Positions 33,911 to 41,682 of a stretch of DNA of 64,000 nt are shown here, piece after piece. The notes beneath the pieces were generated by a model. The model was not told the DNA's origin, did not search any database, and saw only the letters and a list, made by a program, of their open reading frames with translations. A program made the position numbers and the translations under genes. Position 1 is the stretch's first letter, and each line of letters starts with the position of its first letter. Source of the DNA: Nonomuraea gerenzanensis (GTDB taxonomy: Bacteria; Actinomycetota; Actinomycetes; Streptosporangiales; Streptosporangiaceae); contig NZ_CP084058.1 in NCBI RefSeq assembly GCF_020215645.1, positions 7,750,001-7,814,000 on the forward strand. Reading direction: 5' to 3'.

Positions 33911-34872
33911 CGCAGCGTGAACCCGGTCGGGAACGGGTCGCCGGGGTCGAGCTCGAAGACGTGCCGCCCGGTCCGGTAGGCCATGCCGTCGACCTCCACG
34001 ATCACGCCCTCGTCCACCGCCTCCCGCACCCGGGCGGCGAACACGCTGCCCACGACGCTCTCGTGCACCAGCTCGGCCGTCTTGCCGGCGTCGTGCAGCA
34101 GCGCCATCCTGGCGGCGGTGCCCGAGCCGCACGGCGAGCGGTCCACCTCGCCGTCGGCGAACACGGTGACGTTGCGCTGCCGCCTGACGCCGTCCAGCTC
34201 GGGCAGCTCGTCGTAGAAGATCACGCCGTACACGCCGGACAGCCGCTCCTCGGACGGGTGCCGGGCGGCGGGATGCCCGGCCAGCCCGGCCTTGATCCGG
34301 CGGGCGTGCTCGACGAACGCGGTCACGTGCCGGGGCTCGACCGTCAGGCCGAGGTCGGCGGCGCGTACCGACGCGTAGATGGCGCCGCCGTAGGAGACGT
34401 CGGCGCGCACGCCTTCGACGGGCACGTCACGGGCGATCACGTACGAGGGCACGTTGACGAAGGTGACGCCCTCGATCCGCCCCGCCGACAGCCGCACCCG
34501 GGCCGTGACGCGGCCCGACGGCACGTCCACGACCACGTCCGTCACCCCGTCGGGGGCGGCCTCGACCAGCCCCTCGCGCACCGCGTGCACGCCCAGCGCG
34601 ATCGTGCCGTGGCCGCAGGCGGTGGAGAAGCCGTCCTTGTGCCAGAACAGCGCCCCGAACCGCGCCCCCGGGTCGTCCGGCGGCACCAGGAAACAGCCGT
34701 ACATGTCGGCGTGCCCGCGCGGCTCGTTGCACAGCAGCCGCCGCACGTCGTCGAGCTCGGCCATCGCGGTGCTGCGGCGGTCGAGCACGGTGGAGCCGGG
34801 GATGTCGGGCACCCCGCCCGTCACGACCCTGAACGGCTCCCCCGCCGTGTGGTAGTCGACCGTCGTCAGCAT
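33907..34872 (-). CDS. Proline racemase superfamily protein (epimerase-type)
   Basis: A 321-residue proline racemase fold enzyme. Both catalytic cysteines are present: C86 (STACGHGTIALG) and C248 (DRSPCGSGTAAR). Trans-3-hydroxyproline dehydratases of this superfamily have threonine or serine in the second position, so this looks like a racemase or 4-hydroxyproline epimerase. It is the more divergent of two neighbouring paralogues (the other is at 34872-35873); it may handle a different proline isomer. Start and stop overlap the flanking genes, in the middle of the coupled operon. Confidence 0.88.
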   Translation of the reverse strand: MLTTVDYHTAGEPFRVVTGGVPDIPGSTVLDRRSTAMAELDDVRRLLCNEPRGHADMYGCFLVPPDDPGARFGALFWHKDGFSTACGHGTIALGVHAVREGLVEAAPDGVTDVVVDVPSGRVTARVRLSAGRIEGVTFVNVPSYVIARDVPVEGVRADVSYGGAIYASVRAADLGLTVEPRHVTAFVEHARRIKAGLAGHPAARHPSEERLSGVYGVIFYDELPELDGVRRQRNVTVFADGEVDRSPCGSGTAARMALLHDAGKTAELVHESVVGSVFAARVREAVDEGVIVEVDGMAYRTGRHVFELDPGDPFPTGFTLR

Positions 34873-35873
34873 CAGAGCTCGAACCCCGCGGGGAACGGGT
34901 CGCGCGGGTCGAGGAAGTACTGCGCGGTGCCGGTGATCCAGGCCCGCCCGGTGATGGACGGCAGCACCGCCGGCCGCCCGCCCACCGTGCTCTCCTCCAG
35001 CAGCCGCCCGATGAAGCGGGTGCCGATGAACGACTCGTTGGTGAAGTCCTGCCCGAGCGGCAGCTCGCCCCTGGCGTGCAGCTGGGCCATGCGGGCGCTG
35101 GTGCCGGTGCCGCAGGGCGAGCGGTCGAACCAGCCGGGGTGGATGGCCATGGCGTGCCGCGAGTGGTGGGCGTCGGAGCCGGGCGCGGCGAAGTAGACGT
35201 GGTGGCAGCCGCGGATGCGGGAGTCCTCGCGGTGCACGGGCTCGTCGGCGGCGTTGATGGCCTCCATGGTGGCCAGGCCGGCCGCGATGATCTCGTGCTT
35301 GGCCTTGCGGTCGAAGGGCAGGCCGTAGTGGTCGAGGTCGACGACGGCGTAGAAGTTGCCGCCGTACGCGAGGTCGTACGGGATCTCCCCGAACCCCGGG
35401 ACGGTCACCGTCGCGTCGAGCCGGTCGCAGTAGGACGGCACGTTGCGCAGCGTCACCGACATGGCCATGCCGTCCTCGACGGCCACGTCCACCTCGACGA
35501 GCCCGGCGGGCACCTCCAGGCGCACGGTCGTGACCGGCTCGACCACCTCGACCATGCCGGTCTCGACCAGCACCGTGGCCACGCCGATCGTGCCGTGCCC
35601 GCACATCGGCAGCAGCCCCGACACCTCGATGAACAGCACCCCGTAGTCGGCGTCCGGTCTGGTCGGCGGCTGCAGGATGGCGCCGCTCATGGCCGAGTGG
35701 CCGCGCGGCTCCGTCATCAGCAGGGTGCGGATGTGGTCGAGGTTGTCGCGGAAGTACACGCGCCGCTCGGCCATGCTGGCGCCGGGGATGACGCCGATGC
35801 CGCCGGTGATCACCCGGGTGGGCATGCCCTCCGTGTGGGAGTCGACGGCGTGGAATACCCGCTTGGTCCTCAT
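34872..35873 (-). CDS. 4-hydroxyproline epimerase (proline racemase family)
   Basis: A 333-residue enzyme with the catalytic pair C91 (LLPMCGHGTIG) and C254 (DRSPCGTGTSAR), plus the N-terminal block DSHTEGMPTRVITGG. It closely follows the pattern of 4-hydroxyproline 2-epimerases, which convert trans-4-hydroxy-L-proline to cis-4-hydroxy-D-proline, the substrate of the dehydrogenase encoded upstream in the same operon (36795-39816). Start ATG 35873 overlaps the dihydrodipicolinate-synthase-like gene stop; its stop shares a base with the paralogue start. Confidence 0.9.
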   Translation of the reverse strand: MRTKRVFHAVDSHTEGMPTRVITGGIGVIPGASMAERRVYFRDNLDHIRTLLMTEPRGHSAMSGAILQPPTRPDADYGVLFIEVSGLLPMCGHGTIGVATVLVETGMVEVVEPVTTVRLEVPAGLVEVDVAVEDGMAMSVTLRNVPSYCDRLDATVTVPGFGEIPYDLAYGGNFYAVVDLDHYGLPFDRKAKHEIIAAGLATMEAINAADEPVHREDSRIRGCHHVYFAAPGSDAHHSRHAMAIHPGWFDRSPCGTGTSARMAQLHARGELPLGQDFTNESFIGTRFIGRLLEESTVGGRPAVLPSITGRAWITGTAQYFLDPRDPFPAGFEL

Positions 35874-36763
35874 CGCAGCCCCTCTGCCAGTGCCTTCTCG
35901 GTCGCCGAACGCACGATAGCGGCCTGCTCGTCCGTCAGCGGCTGCCTGGGCTGCCTGCACGGGCCGCCGTGCCGGCCTGCCACGTCCATGGACAGCTTGA
36001 TGGCCTGGACGAACTCCGTCTTGGAGTCCCAGCGCAGCAGCGGGTGCAGGGCCCGGTACAGCGGCAGCGCCGTCTCCAGGTCGCCCGCCACGGCCGCCCG
36101 GTACAGGGCGGTGCTGGAGGCGGGCAGCGCGTTCGGGTACCCGGCGATCCAGCCGACCGCCCCGGCCACCGCCAGCTCCAGCAGCACGTCGTCGGAGCCG
36201 ATCAGCAGGTCCAGCCCGGGTGCCAGCTCGGCGATCTCGTACGCCCTGCGCACGTCGCCGCTGAACTCCTTGATCGCCACGATCAGCCCCTCCTCGTGCA
36301 GCCTGGCCAGCAGCGCGGGGGTCAGGTCCACCTTGGTGTCGTAGGGGTTGTTGTAGGCCACGATCGGCACCCCGGCCTTGGCGACCTCGCGGTAGTGCGC
36401 CACGACGGCCCGCTCGTCGGCCCGGTAGGCGTTGGGCGGCAGCAGCAGGACCGAGCCGCAGCCCGCCTCGCCCGCCTGCTCGGCCCAGCGGCGCGACTCC
36501 GCGGCGCCGTACGCGCCCGCTCCGGCCATCACGTTGCCGCCGCCGACGGCCGCGACGGCGGTCTCGATCACCTTGGCCCGCTCCTGCGGGGTGAGCGTCT
36601 GGTACTCGCCGAGCGAGCCGTTCGGCACGACGCCGTCACAGCCGTTCGCGACCAGCCAGCGGCAGTGCTCCGCGTAGCCGTCGTAGTCGACCGAAAGGTC
36701 TTCGCGCAGGGGCAGCGCGGTGGCGACCATGACGCCCTGCCAGGGCTTGCTGCGGTGTTCCAT
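35870..36763 (-). CDS. DapA-family lyase, probable 1-pyrroline-4-hydroxy-2-carboxylate deaminase
   Basis: A 297-residue dihydrodipicolinate synthase/NAL superfamily protein. The Schiff-base lysine is K165 (IVAIKEFSGD) and the catalytic tyrosine Y137 (VAYNNPYDT); VVPNGSLGEYQTL is the substrate-carboxylate loop. In hydroxyproline catabolism this family converts delta1-pyrroline-4-hydroxy-2-carboxylate, the dehydrogenase product, to alpha-ketoglutarate semialdehyde and ammonia. That role is inferred from operon context. ATG 36763 has GGAGG 8 nt upstream; an ATG at 36778 would contain that site. Its stop overlaps the epimerase start. Confidence 0.87.
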   Translation of the reverse strand: MEHRSKPWQGVMVATALPLREDLSVDYDGYAEHCRWLVANGCDGVVPNGSLGEYQTLTPQERAKVIETAVAAVGGGNVMAGAGAYGAAESRRWAEQAGEAGCGSVLLLPPNAYRADERAVVAHYREVAKAGVPIVAYNNPYDTKVDLTPALLARLHEEGLIVAIKEFSGDVRRAYEIAELAPGLDLLIGSDDVLLELAVAGAVGWIAGYPNALPASSTALYRAAVAGDLETALPLYRALHPLLRWDSKTEFVQAIKLSMDVAGRHGGPCRQPRQPLTDEQAAIVRSATEKALAEGLR

Positions 36764-36794
36764 CGGGTGGTCCTCCATGAGGTCGGGGGGTTGC

Positions 36795-38426
36795 TCAGTG
36801 AGCGGGGTCGTCGTCGGGGTTGCCGTCGGGGCCGCCCTCGGGATTCGTCAGTGACGCCAGGGTGCCGAGGGTGACGGGCTGGGCGATCGGGCGGCGGGGA
36901 GGCTGGGGGCGCTCCCCTGCCAGGCAGGAGACGGCGTAGCCGCAGACGCGGCCCTGGCACCAGCCCATGCCGGGGCGGGCCAGCAGCTTGATCGCGCGCG
37001 CGTCCGTGGCGCCCAGTGCCTGCGCCTCACGTACGCGGGCCAGCGGCACCTCCTCGCACCGGCACACGAGCGTGTCGTCGCGCAGCCAGCTCTGCCAGCC
37101 GGGCTTGACGGGGTAGGCGCGCTGCAGCGCCTCCCCGAACGCCCGCCAGCGCTCCCGCCGGCGCGCGAACAACGGCGGCACGACCGCCGCCGCGCTCCCC
37201 TCGACCGGCACGCCTCCGGCCCGGCCATCGGCCTCCGGCTCCGCCTCGGCTCCTGTCGCCGAGCCCTGGCCGGTCCCTGTCGCGCCGCGCGCATCGGCCG
37301 TGGGCGCGGTGCGGGCGTCGGCGACGATGGCGCGGCCGGCGAGGCGGCCCTCCAGCTCGGCCAGCCGCCACCCGCCCACCCCGACGGGCTCACCGGCCGC
37401 CCACACCCCAGGCACGGACGTGCGGAGGGTGGCGTCCACGGCCAGCACCGGGCTCCCGTCCACGTCGTGCCGCGTCAGGCAGCCGAGCTGCGTCCCCAGC
37501 TCGATCTGCGGCACGAACCCATACCCCACGGCCACGCTGTCGCACTCGACGACCCGGGTGGCCGTTACGTTCCAGTCCTTGTCGAGGCGGCCGACGGTGA
37601 CGGCCTCCACCTCGCGTTCCCCGTGCGCCGCGACCACCGCGTGCCGGGCCCGGTACGGCACCCGGTGCCGCGCCAGGGCCGCCGCGTACCCCGCCGCCTC
37701 CCCGGCCTTGCCCAGGGCCAGCACGGGGTGCCTGGCCAGCCCGAGCCCGCCGTTGGCCTCGTACACGCCGAGCACCCGCGCCCCCGCGCCCGCCAGACCG
37801 GCGGCGACGGGCAGCAGGAACGGCCCGGTGCCGGACACCACGATCCGCCGCCCCGCCACGACCCCGCCGCCCTTGAGCAGCGCCTGGGCTCCACCGGCGG
37901 TGAGCACGCCCGGCAGGTCCCAGCCGGGGAAGGGCAGCGGCCGGTCATGGGCACCGGTCGCGATCAGCAGCCGCCGCGCCCGCAGCACCACGGCCCGCTC
38001 GCCCTGCGCCGCGCGTCGCTCGCCCTGCGCCGTGACTTGATCGCCCTGCGCCGTGACTTGCTCGCCCTGCGCCGTGACTTGCTCGCCCGACGCCGTAACC
38101 CGCTCACCCAGCACCGTAACCCGCGCGTCCGGCGCCATGGCGTCCCTGGTCACGCAGTGCACCAGCAGGTCGCCGTCCGGCTCGCGGGACACCGCCCACA
38201 CCTGATGCCGCAGCAACACCTCGCCCCGCGCGTCGAGCGCGCGCGCCTGCCGCAGAAACCGCTCAAGCCCCGGCGCGCGCCCGGGAACGGCAGGATGCCG
38301 GAAGTACTGGCCACCGAGCCGGAGCCCGGAGTCCACCAGCGCCACCCGCAACCCGCCCAGCGCCGCAGTGAGCGCGCCCGCCACGCCGGCGGGCCCGCCG
38401 CCGACCACCACGAGGTCGTACGTCAT
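36795..38426 (-). CDS. HcnB-like FAD/NAD(P) oxidoreductase, probable D-hydroxyproline dehydrogenase alpha subunit
   Basis: A 543-residue flavoprotein. FAD motif VVVGGGPAGVAGA at 6-18, second dinucleotide site RIVVSGTGPFLLP near 194-206, late FAD block VWAAGEPVGVGG at 341-352, then a C-terminal BFD-like [2Fe-2S] domain with C455, C457, C490 and C495 (CRCEEV and WCQGRVC). It resembles HcnB of hydrogen cyanide synthase and the alpha subunit of heteromeric D-hydroxyproline or octopine dehydrogenases. Residues about 103-144 are six heptapeptide repeats near VTAQGEQ encoded by a 21-bp minisatellite, an insert not expected in the family. A Thr/Gly/Ala/Glu-rich linker fills about 370-413. Its ATG overlaps the stop of the 2Fe-2S gene. 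Confidence 0.87.
   Translation of the reverse strand: MTYDLVVVGGGPAGVAGALTAALGGLRVALVDSGLRLGGQYFRHPAVPGRAPGLERFLRQARALDARGEVLLRHQVWAVSREPDGDLLVHCVTRDAMAPDARVTVLGERVTASGEQVTAQGEQVTAQGDQVTAQGERRAAQGERAVVLRARRLLIATGAHDRPLPFPGWDLPGVLTAGGAQALLKGGGVVAGRRIVVSGTGPFLLPVAAGLAGAGARVLGVYEANGGLGLARHPVLALGKAGEAAGYAAALARHRVPYRARHAVVAAHGEREVEAVTVGRLDKDWNVTATRVVECDSVAVGYGFVPQIELGTQLGCLTRHDVDGSPVLAVDATLRTSVPGVWAAGEPVGVGGWRLAELEGRLAGRAIVADARTAPTADARGATGTGQGSATGAEAEPEADGRAGGVPVEGSAAAVVPPLFARRRERWRAFGEALQRAYPVKPGWQSWLRDDTLVCRCEEVPLARVREAQALGATDARAIKLLARPGMGWCQGRVCGYAVSCLAGERPQPPRRPIAQPVTLGTLASLTNPEGGPDGNPDDDPAH
37996..38121. repeat. 21-bp minisatellite, six units, in-frame inside a coding region
   Basis: Six head-to-tail 21-bp units begin at 37996, 38017, 38038, 38059, 38080 and 38101. 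Units 2-4 are almost identical (core TCGCCCTGCGCCGTGACTTG); units 1, 5 and 6 are diverged. The unit length is a multiple of three, so copy-number changes keep the frame of the flavoprotein and add or remove one heptapeptide. Confidence 0.9.
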
Positions 38427-38665
38427 GCCGTCGTCACCTCGTCCCCCGGCTCGGCCTCCAGCAGGCACGCCCGTTCGGGCGGCCGGCCGTTCACCGAGAT
38501 CAGGCAGTCGAAGCAGACCCCGATCCCGCAGAACAGCCCGCGCGGCCGCCCGCCGAAGCGGGTGGTGCGCCAGGACCGCACCCCGGCCGCGTGCAGGGCC
38601 GCGCCGATGGTCTGCCCCGGCACGACCGGCACGGAACGGCCGTCGACGGTGATGTGGAAGGTCAT
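38423..38665 (-). CDS. Small [2Fe-2S] protein, probable D-hydroxyproline dehydrogenase gamma subunit
   Basis: An 80-residue HcnA-like ferredoxin-fold protein with four cluster cysteines C46, C51, C54 and C67 (FCGIGVCFDC, then ERAC). It begins ITVDGRSVPVVPGQTIGAAL, the typical opening of these small subunits. It would pass electrons between the two flavoproteins encoded on either side, giving the HcnA/B/C-like trio. Both ends overlap the neighbouring genes by 4 nt (ATGA), consistent with fixed stoichiometry. Confidence 0.9.
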   Translation of the reverse strand: MTFHITVDGRSVPVVPGQTIGAALHAAGVRSWRTTRFGGRPRGLFCGIGVCFDCLISVNGRPPERACLLEAEPGDEVTTA

Positions 38666-39816
38666 GCGGCCTCCTCGGGGGACGGCGTGGGGAACCGGTC
38701 GGGACGGAAGGGATGCAGGTCGAGGTCGGGCTGCTGCCCGGTGAGCACCTGGGCGAGCAGGTGCCCGGTCGCCGGGGCGAGCCCGATGCCAGCCCCTTCG
38801 TGACCGCACGCGTGGTACAGCCCTGGCACGCGCGGATCGGCCCCGATGACGGGCAGGTGATCGGGACAGTACGGCCGGAACCCGCAGTAGGACCGGATGG
38901 CCCGCACCTCGCGCAGCGCGGGGAAGAGCGCGACCGCCTGCCCGGCCAGCCGCGCCAGCACGGGCACCGACGTCGTCCTGTCGAAGCCCACGCGCTCCCT
39001 GCTGGCCCCGATGAGCACGGTCCCGGCGGGCGTGCCCTCCACCACGGCCGAGGTCTCCAGGCCGGCGGAGTCGCTGGCCACGTTCGTCACGTAGGCGGCG
39101 GTGTAGACCTTGTGCCTGATGAGCGGCTCGCCGAGCGGCTCGGTGACGAGGATGAAGCCGCGCCTGGGCAGCACCGGGAGGTGCGCGCCCGCCAGTGCGG
39201 CGACCTCGCCGCCCCAGGTGCCGGCCGCGTTGACGACCGCGTCGCCGAGCACGTCGCCGCCGGTGGTGCGCACGCCCGTCACCCGGTCCCCCGAGCGCAG
39301 GACGCCGGTCACGGTGACGCCGAGCCGCAGCCGCAGCGTGCCGTGGCCGAAGCTCTCGGCGCCGTGCCGGAGCAGATCGGCGGCGGCGAGCATGGGCTGC
39401 ACCTGGGCGTCCTGGGGGTAGAAGACGCCGCCTGCCAGGCCGTCGGCCAGGTGCGGCTCGTAGTCGCGCAGCCGCGCGGCCGGCACCGTGGTGTGCTCGA
39501 CGTCCTGCTTGCCCGCCAGCTCGGTGAGCTGCCGCTGGACCTCCTCGGTCTCGGCGACGACCAGCCCGCCCTTGGGCTCGAACTCGAACCCGCCGTGCTC
39601 CGCCAGCGAGCGCCACAGCCGGTTGGACAGCACGGCCAGCTCCAGCTCGGGCCCCGGCTCCTTGTCGGAGACCAGGACGTTGCCCTCGCCCGAGCCCGTC
39701 GTGCCGCCGGCCACCGGGCCGCGGTCGATCACGGTCACGTCGAGGCCCGCGCGCGCCGCGTAGTAGGCGCAGGCCGCCCCCACCACTCCCGCGCCGACGA
39801 CGATCACGTCGGACAT
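38662..39816 (-). CDS. HcnC-like FAD oxidoreductase, probable D-hydroxyproline dehydrogenase beta subunit
   Basis: A 384-residue D-amino-acid-oxidase-like (DadA/HcnC) flavoprotein. FAD motif VIVVGAGVVGAACAYYAA at the N-terminus, then GGTTGSGEGNVLVSD, and the closing block HACGHEGAGIGLAPATGHL. In heteromeric dehydrogenases this subunit oxidises the imino acid at its C-alpha to delta1-pyrroline product. ATG 39816 has GGGAGG 5 nt upstream and is the first gene of the operon. Substrate assignment to cis-4-hydroxy-D-proline rests on the adjacent epimerase and deaminase genes. Confidence 0.88.
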   Translation of the reverse strand: MSDVIVVGAGVVGAACAYYAARAGLDVTVIDRGPVAGGTTGSGEGNVLVSDKEPGPELELAVLSNRLWRSLAEHGGFEFEPKGGLVVAETEEVQRQLTELAGKQDVEHTTVPAARLRDYEPHLADGLAGGVFYPQDAQVQPMLAAADLLRHGAESFGHGTLRLRLGVTVTGVLRSGDRVTGVRTTGGDVLGDAVVNAAGTWGGEVAALAGAHLPVLPRRGFILVTEPLGEPLIRHKVYTAAYVTNVASDSAGLETSAVVEGTPAGTVLIGASRERVGFDRTTSVPVLARLAGQAVALFPALREVRAIRSYCGFRPYCPDHLPVIGADPRVPGLYHACGHEGAGIGLAPATGHLLAQVLTGQQPDLDLHPFRPDRFPTPSPEEAA

Positions 39817-39835
39817 CTCCACCTCCCTTCAGTAA

Positions 39836-39846
39836 TATGTCACATA
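39836..39846. promoter_or_regulatory. Palindrome before the hydroxyproline operon, candidate GntR operator
   Basis: TATGTCACATA is a perfect palindrome around a central base, 20 nt before the first start codon of the operon, within a locally AT-rich stretch. FadR-type regulators bind short palindromes of this size at promoters. Binding by the operon's own GntR protein is inferred. Confidence 0.45.
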
Positions 39847-39924
39847 CCTTGTCACCTTGAGAAGCCCACGGGAAGCCTGTTCCCGGTGGCGGGACCGGCC
39901 AGTGTGGCCCCTACCATCGATGAC

Positions 39925-40911
39925 GTGAAGCAATCCACGGACAACCCCCACCTTCTCGCGCGTTTCATCCGGTCGCTCTGGGCGCCGACCACGCGCTCGA
40001 TGCGCGTATGGGCGATGGCGTCCGTGGTGGTCAACGCGGGCATCACGGTCACCGGCGCGGGCGTGCGCGTCACCGCCTCCGGGCTCGGCTGCCCGACCTG
40101 GCCCAGGTGCACGCCCGACAGCTTCATCCCGGTCGCGCACCCCGAGGTCTCGCCGCTGAACATGGCGGTCGAGTTCGGCAACCGGCTGCTCACCTTCCTG
40201 GTGCTGGCCGTGGGCATCGCCTGCTGGGTGGCCGCCATGCGGATGCGCCCGCGCCGCGCCTCGCTGATCCGCCTGGCCTGGCTGCAGCCGATCGGGATCA
40301 TCGCGCAGGCGTTGTGGGGCGGGCTGGTGGTCAACACGATGCTCAACCCGTTCACCGTCGGCATGCACTACCTCATCTCCAGCGGCCTGATCGCCGCCTG
40401 CTGGCTGTTGTACGCGCGCGCGGGCGAGGGCGACGGGCCCGTGCGCGCCATCACCCACCGCGACGTGCGCAGGCTCGGCCACGCGCTGCTGGCGGCCGTG
40501 TTCGTGCTGCTGGTGGTCGGGGTCGTGGTCAGCGGTACGGGGCCGCACTCGGGCGATGAGATGGCCTCGCGCTTCGACCTCGACATCGAGACCGTGGCCA
40601 GGCTGCATGCCGACATCGCCTACGTGGTGGTCGGGCTCACCTTCGCGCTGCTGTTCGCGCTGCACGTGAGCAGGGCCCCGCGCGCCGCCCGGCGGGCCGC
40701 GCTGGCCCTGTTCGGCGTGGAGCTGCTGCAGGGCGTGATCGGCTACACGCAGTGGTTCCTGGCCGTGCCCGCCGTGCTGGTGCTGCTGCACGTGCTGGGC
40801 TCGACGCTGGTCTGGATCGCCGCGCTGCGGGTGAGCACCTCGCTGCGTTCCCGCGACCCCGAGCCCGGCGCCGTCAGCCACTCCTCCACCGAAGCAGCCG
40901 CCGTCGTCTGA
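39925..40911 (+). CDS. ctaA: Heme A synthase (COX15/CtaA family)
   Basis: A 328-residue protein with about eight transmembrane segments. It oxidises the C8 methyl of heme O to make heme A for cytochrome c oxidase. Characteristic blocks are GAGVRVTASGLGCPTWPRC (paired cysteines after the first helix), VEFGNRLLTF, GMHYLISSG, RLHADIAYVV and LLHVLGSTLVW, with the conserved heme-ligand histidines. The GTG at 39925 begins KQSTDNPHLL; the ribosome site is weak, and a start further in is possible. ctaB, the preceding step, lies 2.2 kb away on the opposite strand. Confidence 0.93.
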   Translation: MKQSTDNPHLLARFIRSLWAPTTRSMRVWAMASVVVNAGITVTGAGVRVTASGLGCPTWPRCTPDSFIPVAHPEVSPLNMAVEFGNRLLTFLVLAVGIACWVAAMRMRPRRASLIRLAWLQPIGIIAQALWGGLVVNTMLNPFTVGMHYLISSGLIAACWLLYARAGEGDGPVRAITHRDVRRLGHALLAAVFVLLVVGVVVSGTGPHSGDEMASRFDLDIETVARLHADIAYVVVGLTFALLFALHVSRAPRAARRAALALFGVELLQGVIGYTQWFLAVPAVLVLLHVLGSTLVWIAALRVSTSLRSRDPEPGAVSHSSTEAAAVV

Positions 40912-40962
40912 GCGGATATGCCAGGGTATGTGGTGTTAGATTCACCACTCCCCCGGCCTGGA

Positions 40963-41682
40963 ATGGGGTGTGCTTTGCGGGGAGAAGTCCACCTCTCGCG
41001 AAAGGCGCTGCGCCGCTCGTACCAGGGGCTGGTGCTCGTCAGCGTGCTCGCGCTGGCGCCCATGACGTGGGCCTGGCTCGGCAGCTCGGGGCACCGGGCG
41101 ATGGCCGAGGACCCGGGCTGGGTGCGGCGGGTGCCGGAGACGCAGGCCGCGCTGGTGCTCGGCGCCGGGCTGTTCGCGGGGCACCCCTCACCGATGCTGG
41201 CCCGCAGGCTCGACATCGCGGCCGAGCTGTACCTGGCGGGCAAGGTGCGGGCGCTGCTGCTGTCGGGCGACAACAGCCGCAAGGAGTACGACGAGCCCAC
41301 GGCCATGCGCGACTACCTGCGCGCCAAGGGAGTGCCCGACGCGGTGATGGTGCTGGACTACGCCGGGTTCGACACGTGGGACTCGTGCGTGCGGGCGCGC
41401 AAGGTGTTCGGCGCGAAGCGGGTGACGGTGGTGACCCAGGAGTTCCACATCCCCAGGGCCGTGACGCTGTGCAGGACGGCGGGGCTGGAGGCGTTCGGCG
41501 CCGGTGACGACTCGGCCAGGCGCTGGGCCTCGACCACGTACGCCTACGCCGCCCGCGAGCTGTTCGCCACCGCCAAGGCCTTCGCCGACGCCATGATCCT
41601 GAAGTCGGACCCGGTCTACCCGGGCCCGCGCGAGGTCTCGCTCACCCGCATCCTGTCTCAGCCGGGCGCGCCGGGCGCGTAG
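40963..41682 (+). CDS. DUF218 membrane protein (SanA/ElyC-like)
   Basis: A 239-residue protein with one N-terminal transmembrane helix (GLVLVSVLALAPMTWAWLG) and an extracytoplasmic DUF218 domain: AALVLGAGLF, LLLSGDNSRKEYDEPTAM, FDTWDSCVRA and VVTQEFHIPRAVTLC. SanA-type proteins affect cell-envelope permeability (vancomycin sensitivity at high temperature in E. coli). The start is uncertain: ATG 40963 or ATG 40918, neither with a good ribosome site. Its last 25 nt overlap the 3' end of the convergent PrsW-type gene. Confidence 0.85.
   Translation: MGCALRGEVHLSRKALRRSYQGLVLVSVLALAPMTWAWLGSSGHRAMAEDPGWVRRVPETQAALVLGAGLFAGHPSPMLARRLDIAAELYLAGKVRALLLSGDNSRKEYDEPTAMRDYLRAKGVPDAVMVLDYAGFDTWDSCVRARKVFGAKRVTVVTQEFHIPRAVTLCRTAGLEAFGAGDDSARRWASTTYAYAARELFATAKAFADAMILKSDPVYPGPREVSLTRILSQPGAPGA

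Noticed and set aside
33907..34872. Trans-3-hydroxy-L-proline dehydratase
   Set aside because: The second active-site position is cysteine (C248), whereas dehydratases of this superfamily have threonine or serine there.
37996..38121. Possible CRISPR array because of regularly repeated 21-bp units
   Set aside because: The units are contiguous with no spacers and keep the reading frame of a flavoprotein; it is a coding minisatellite.
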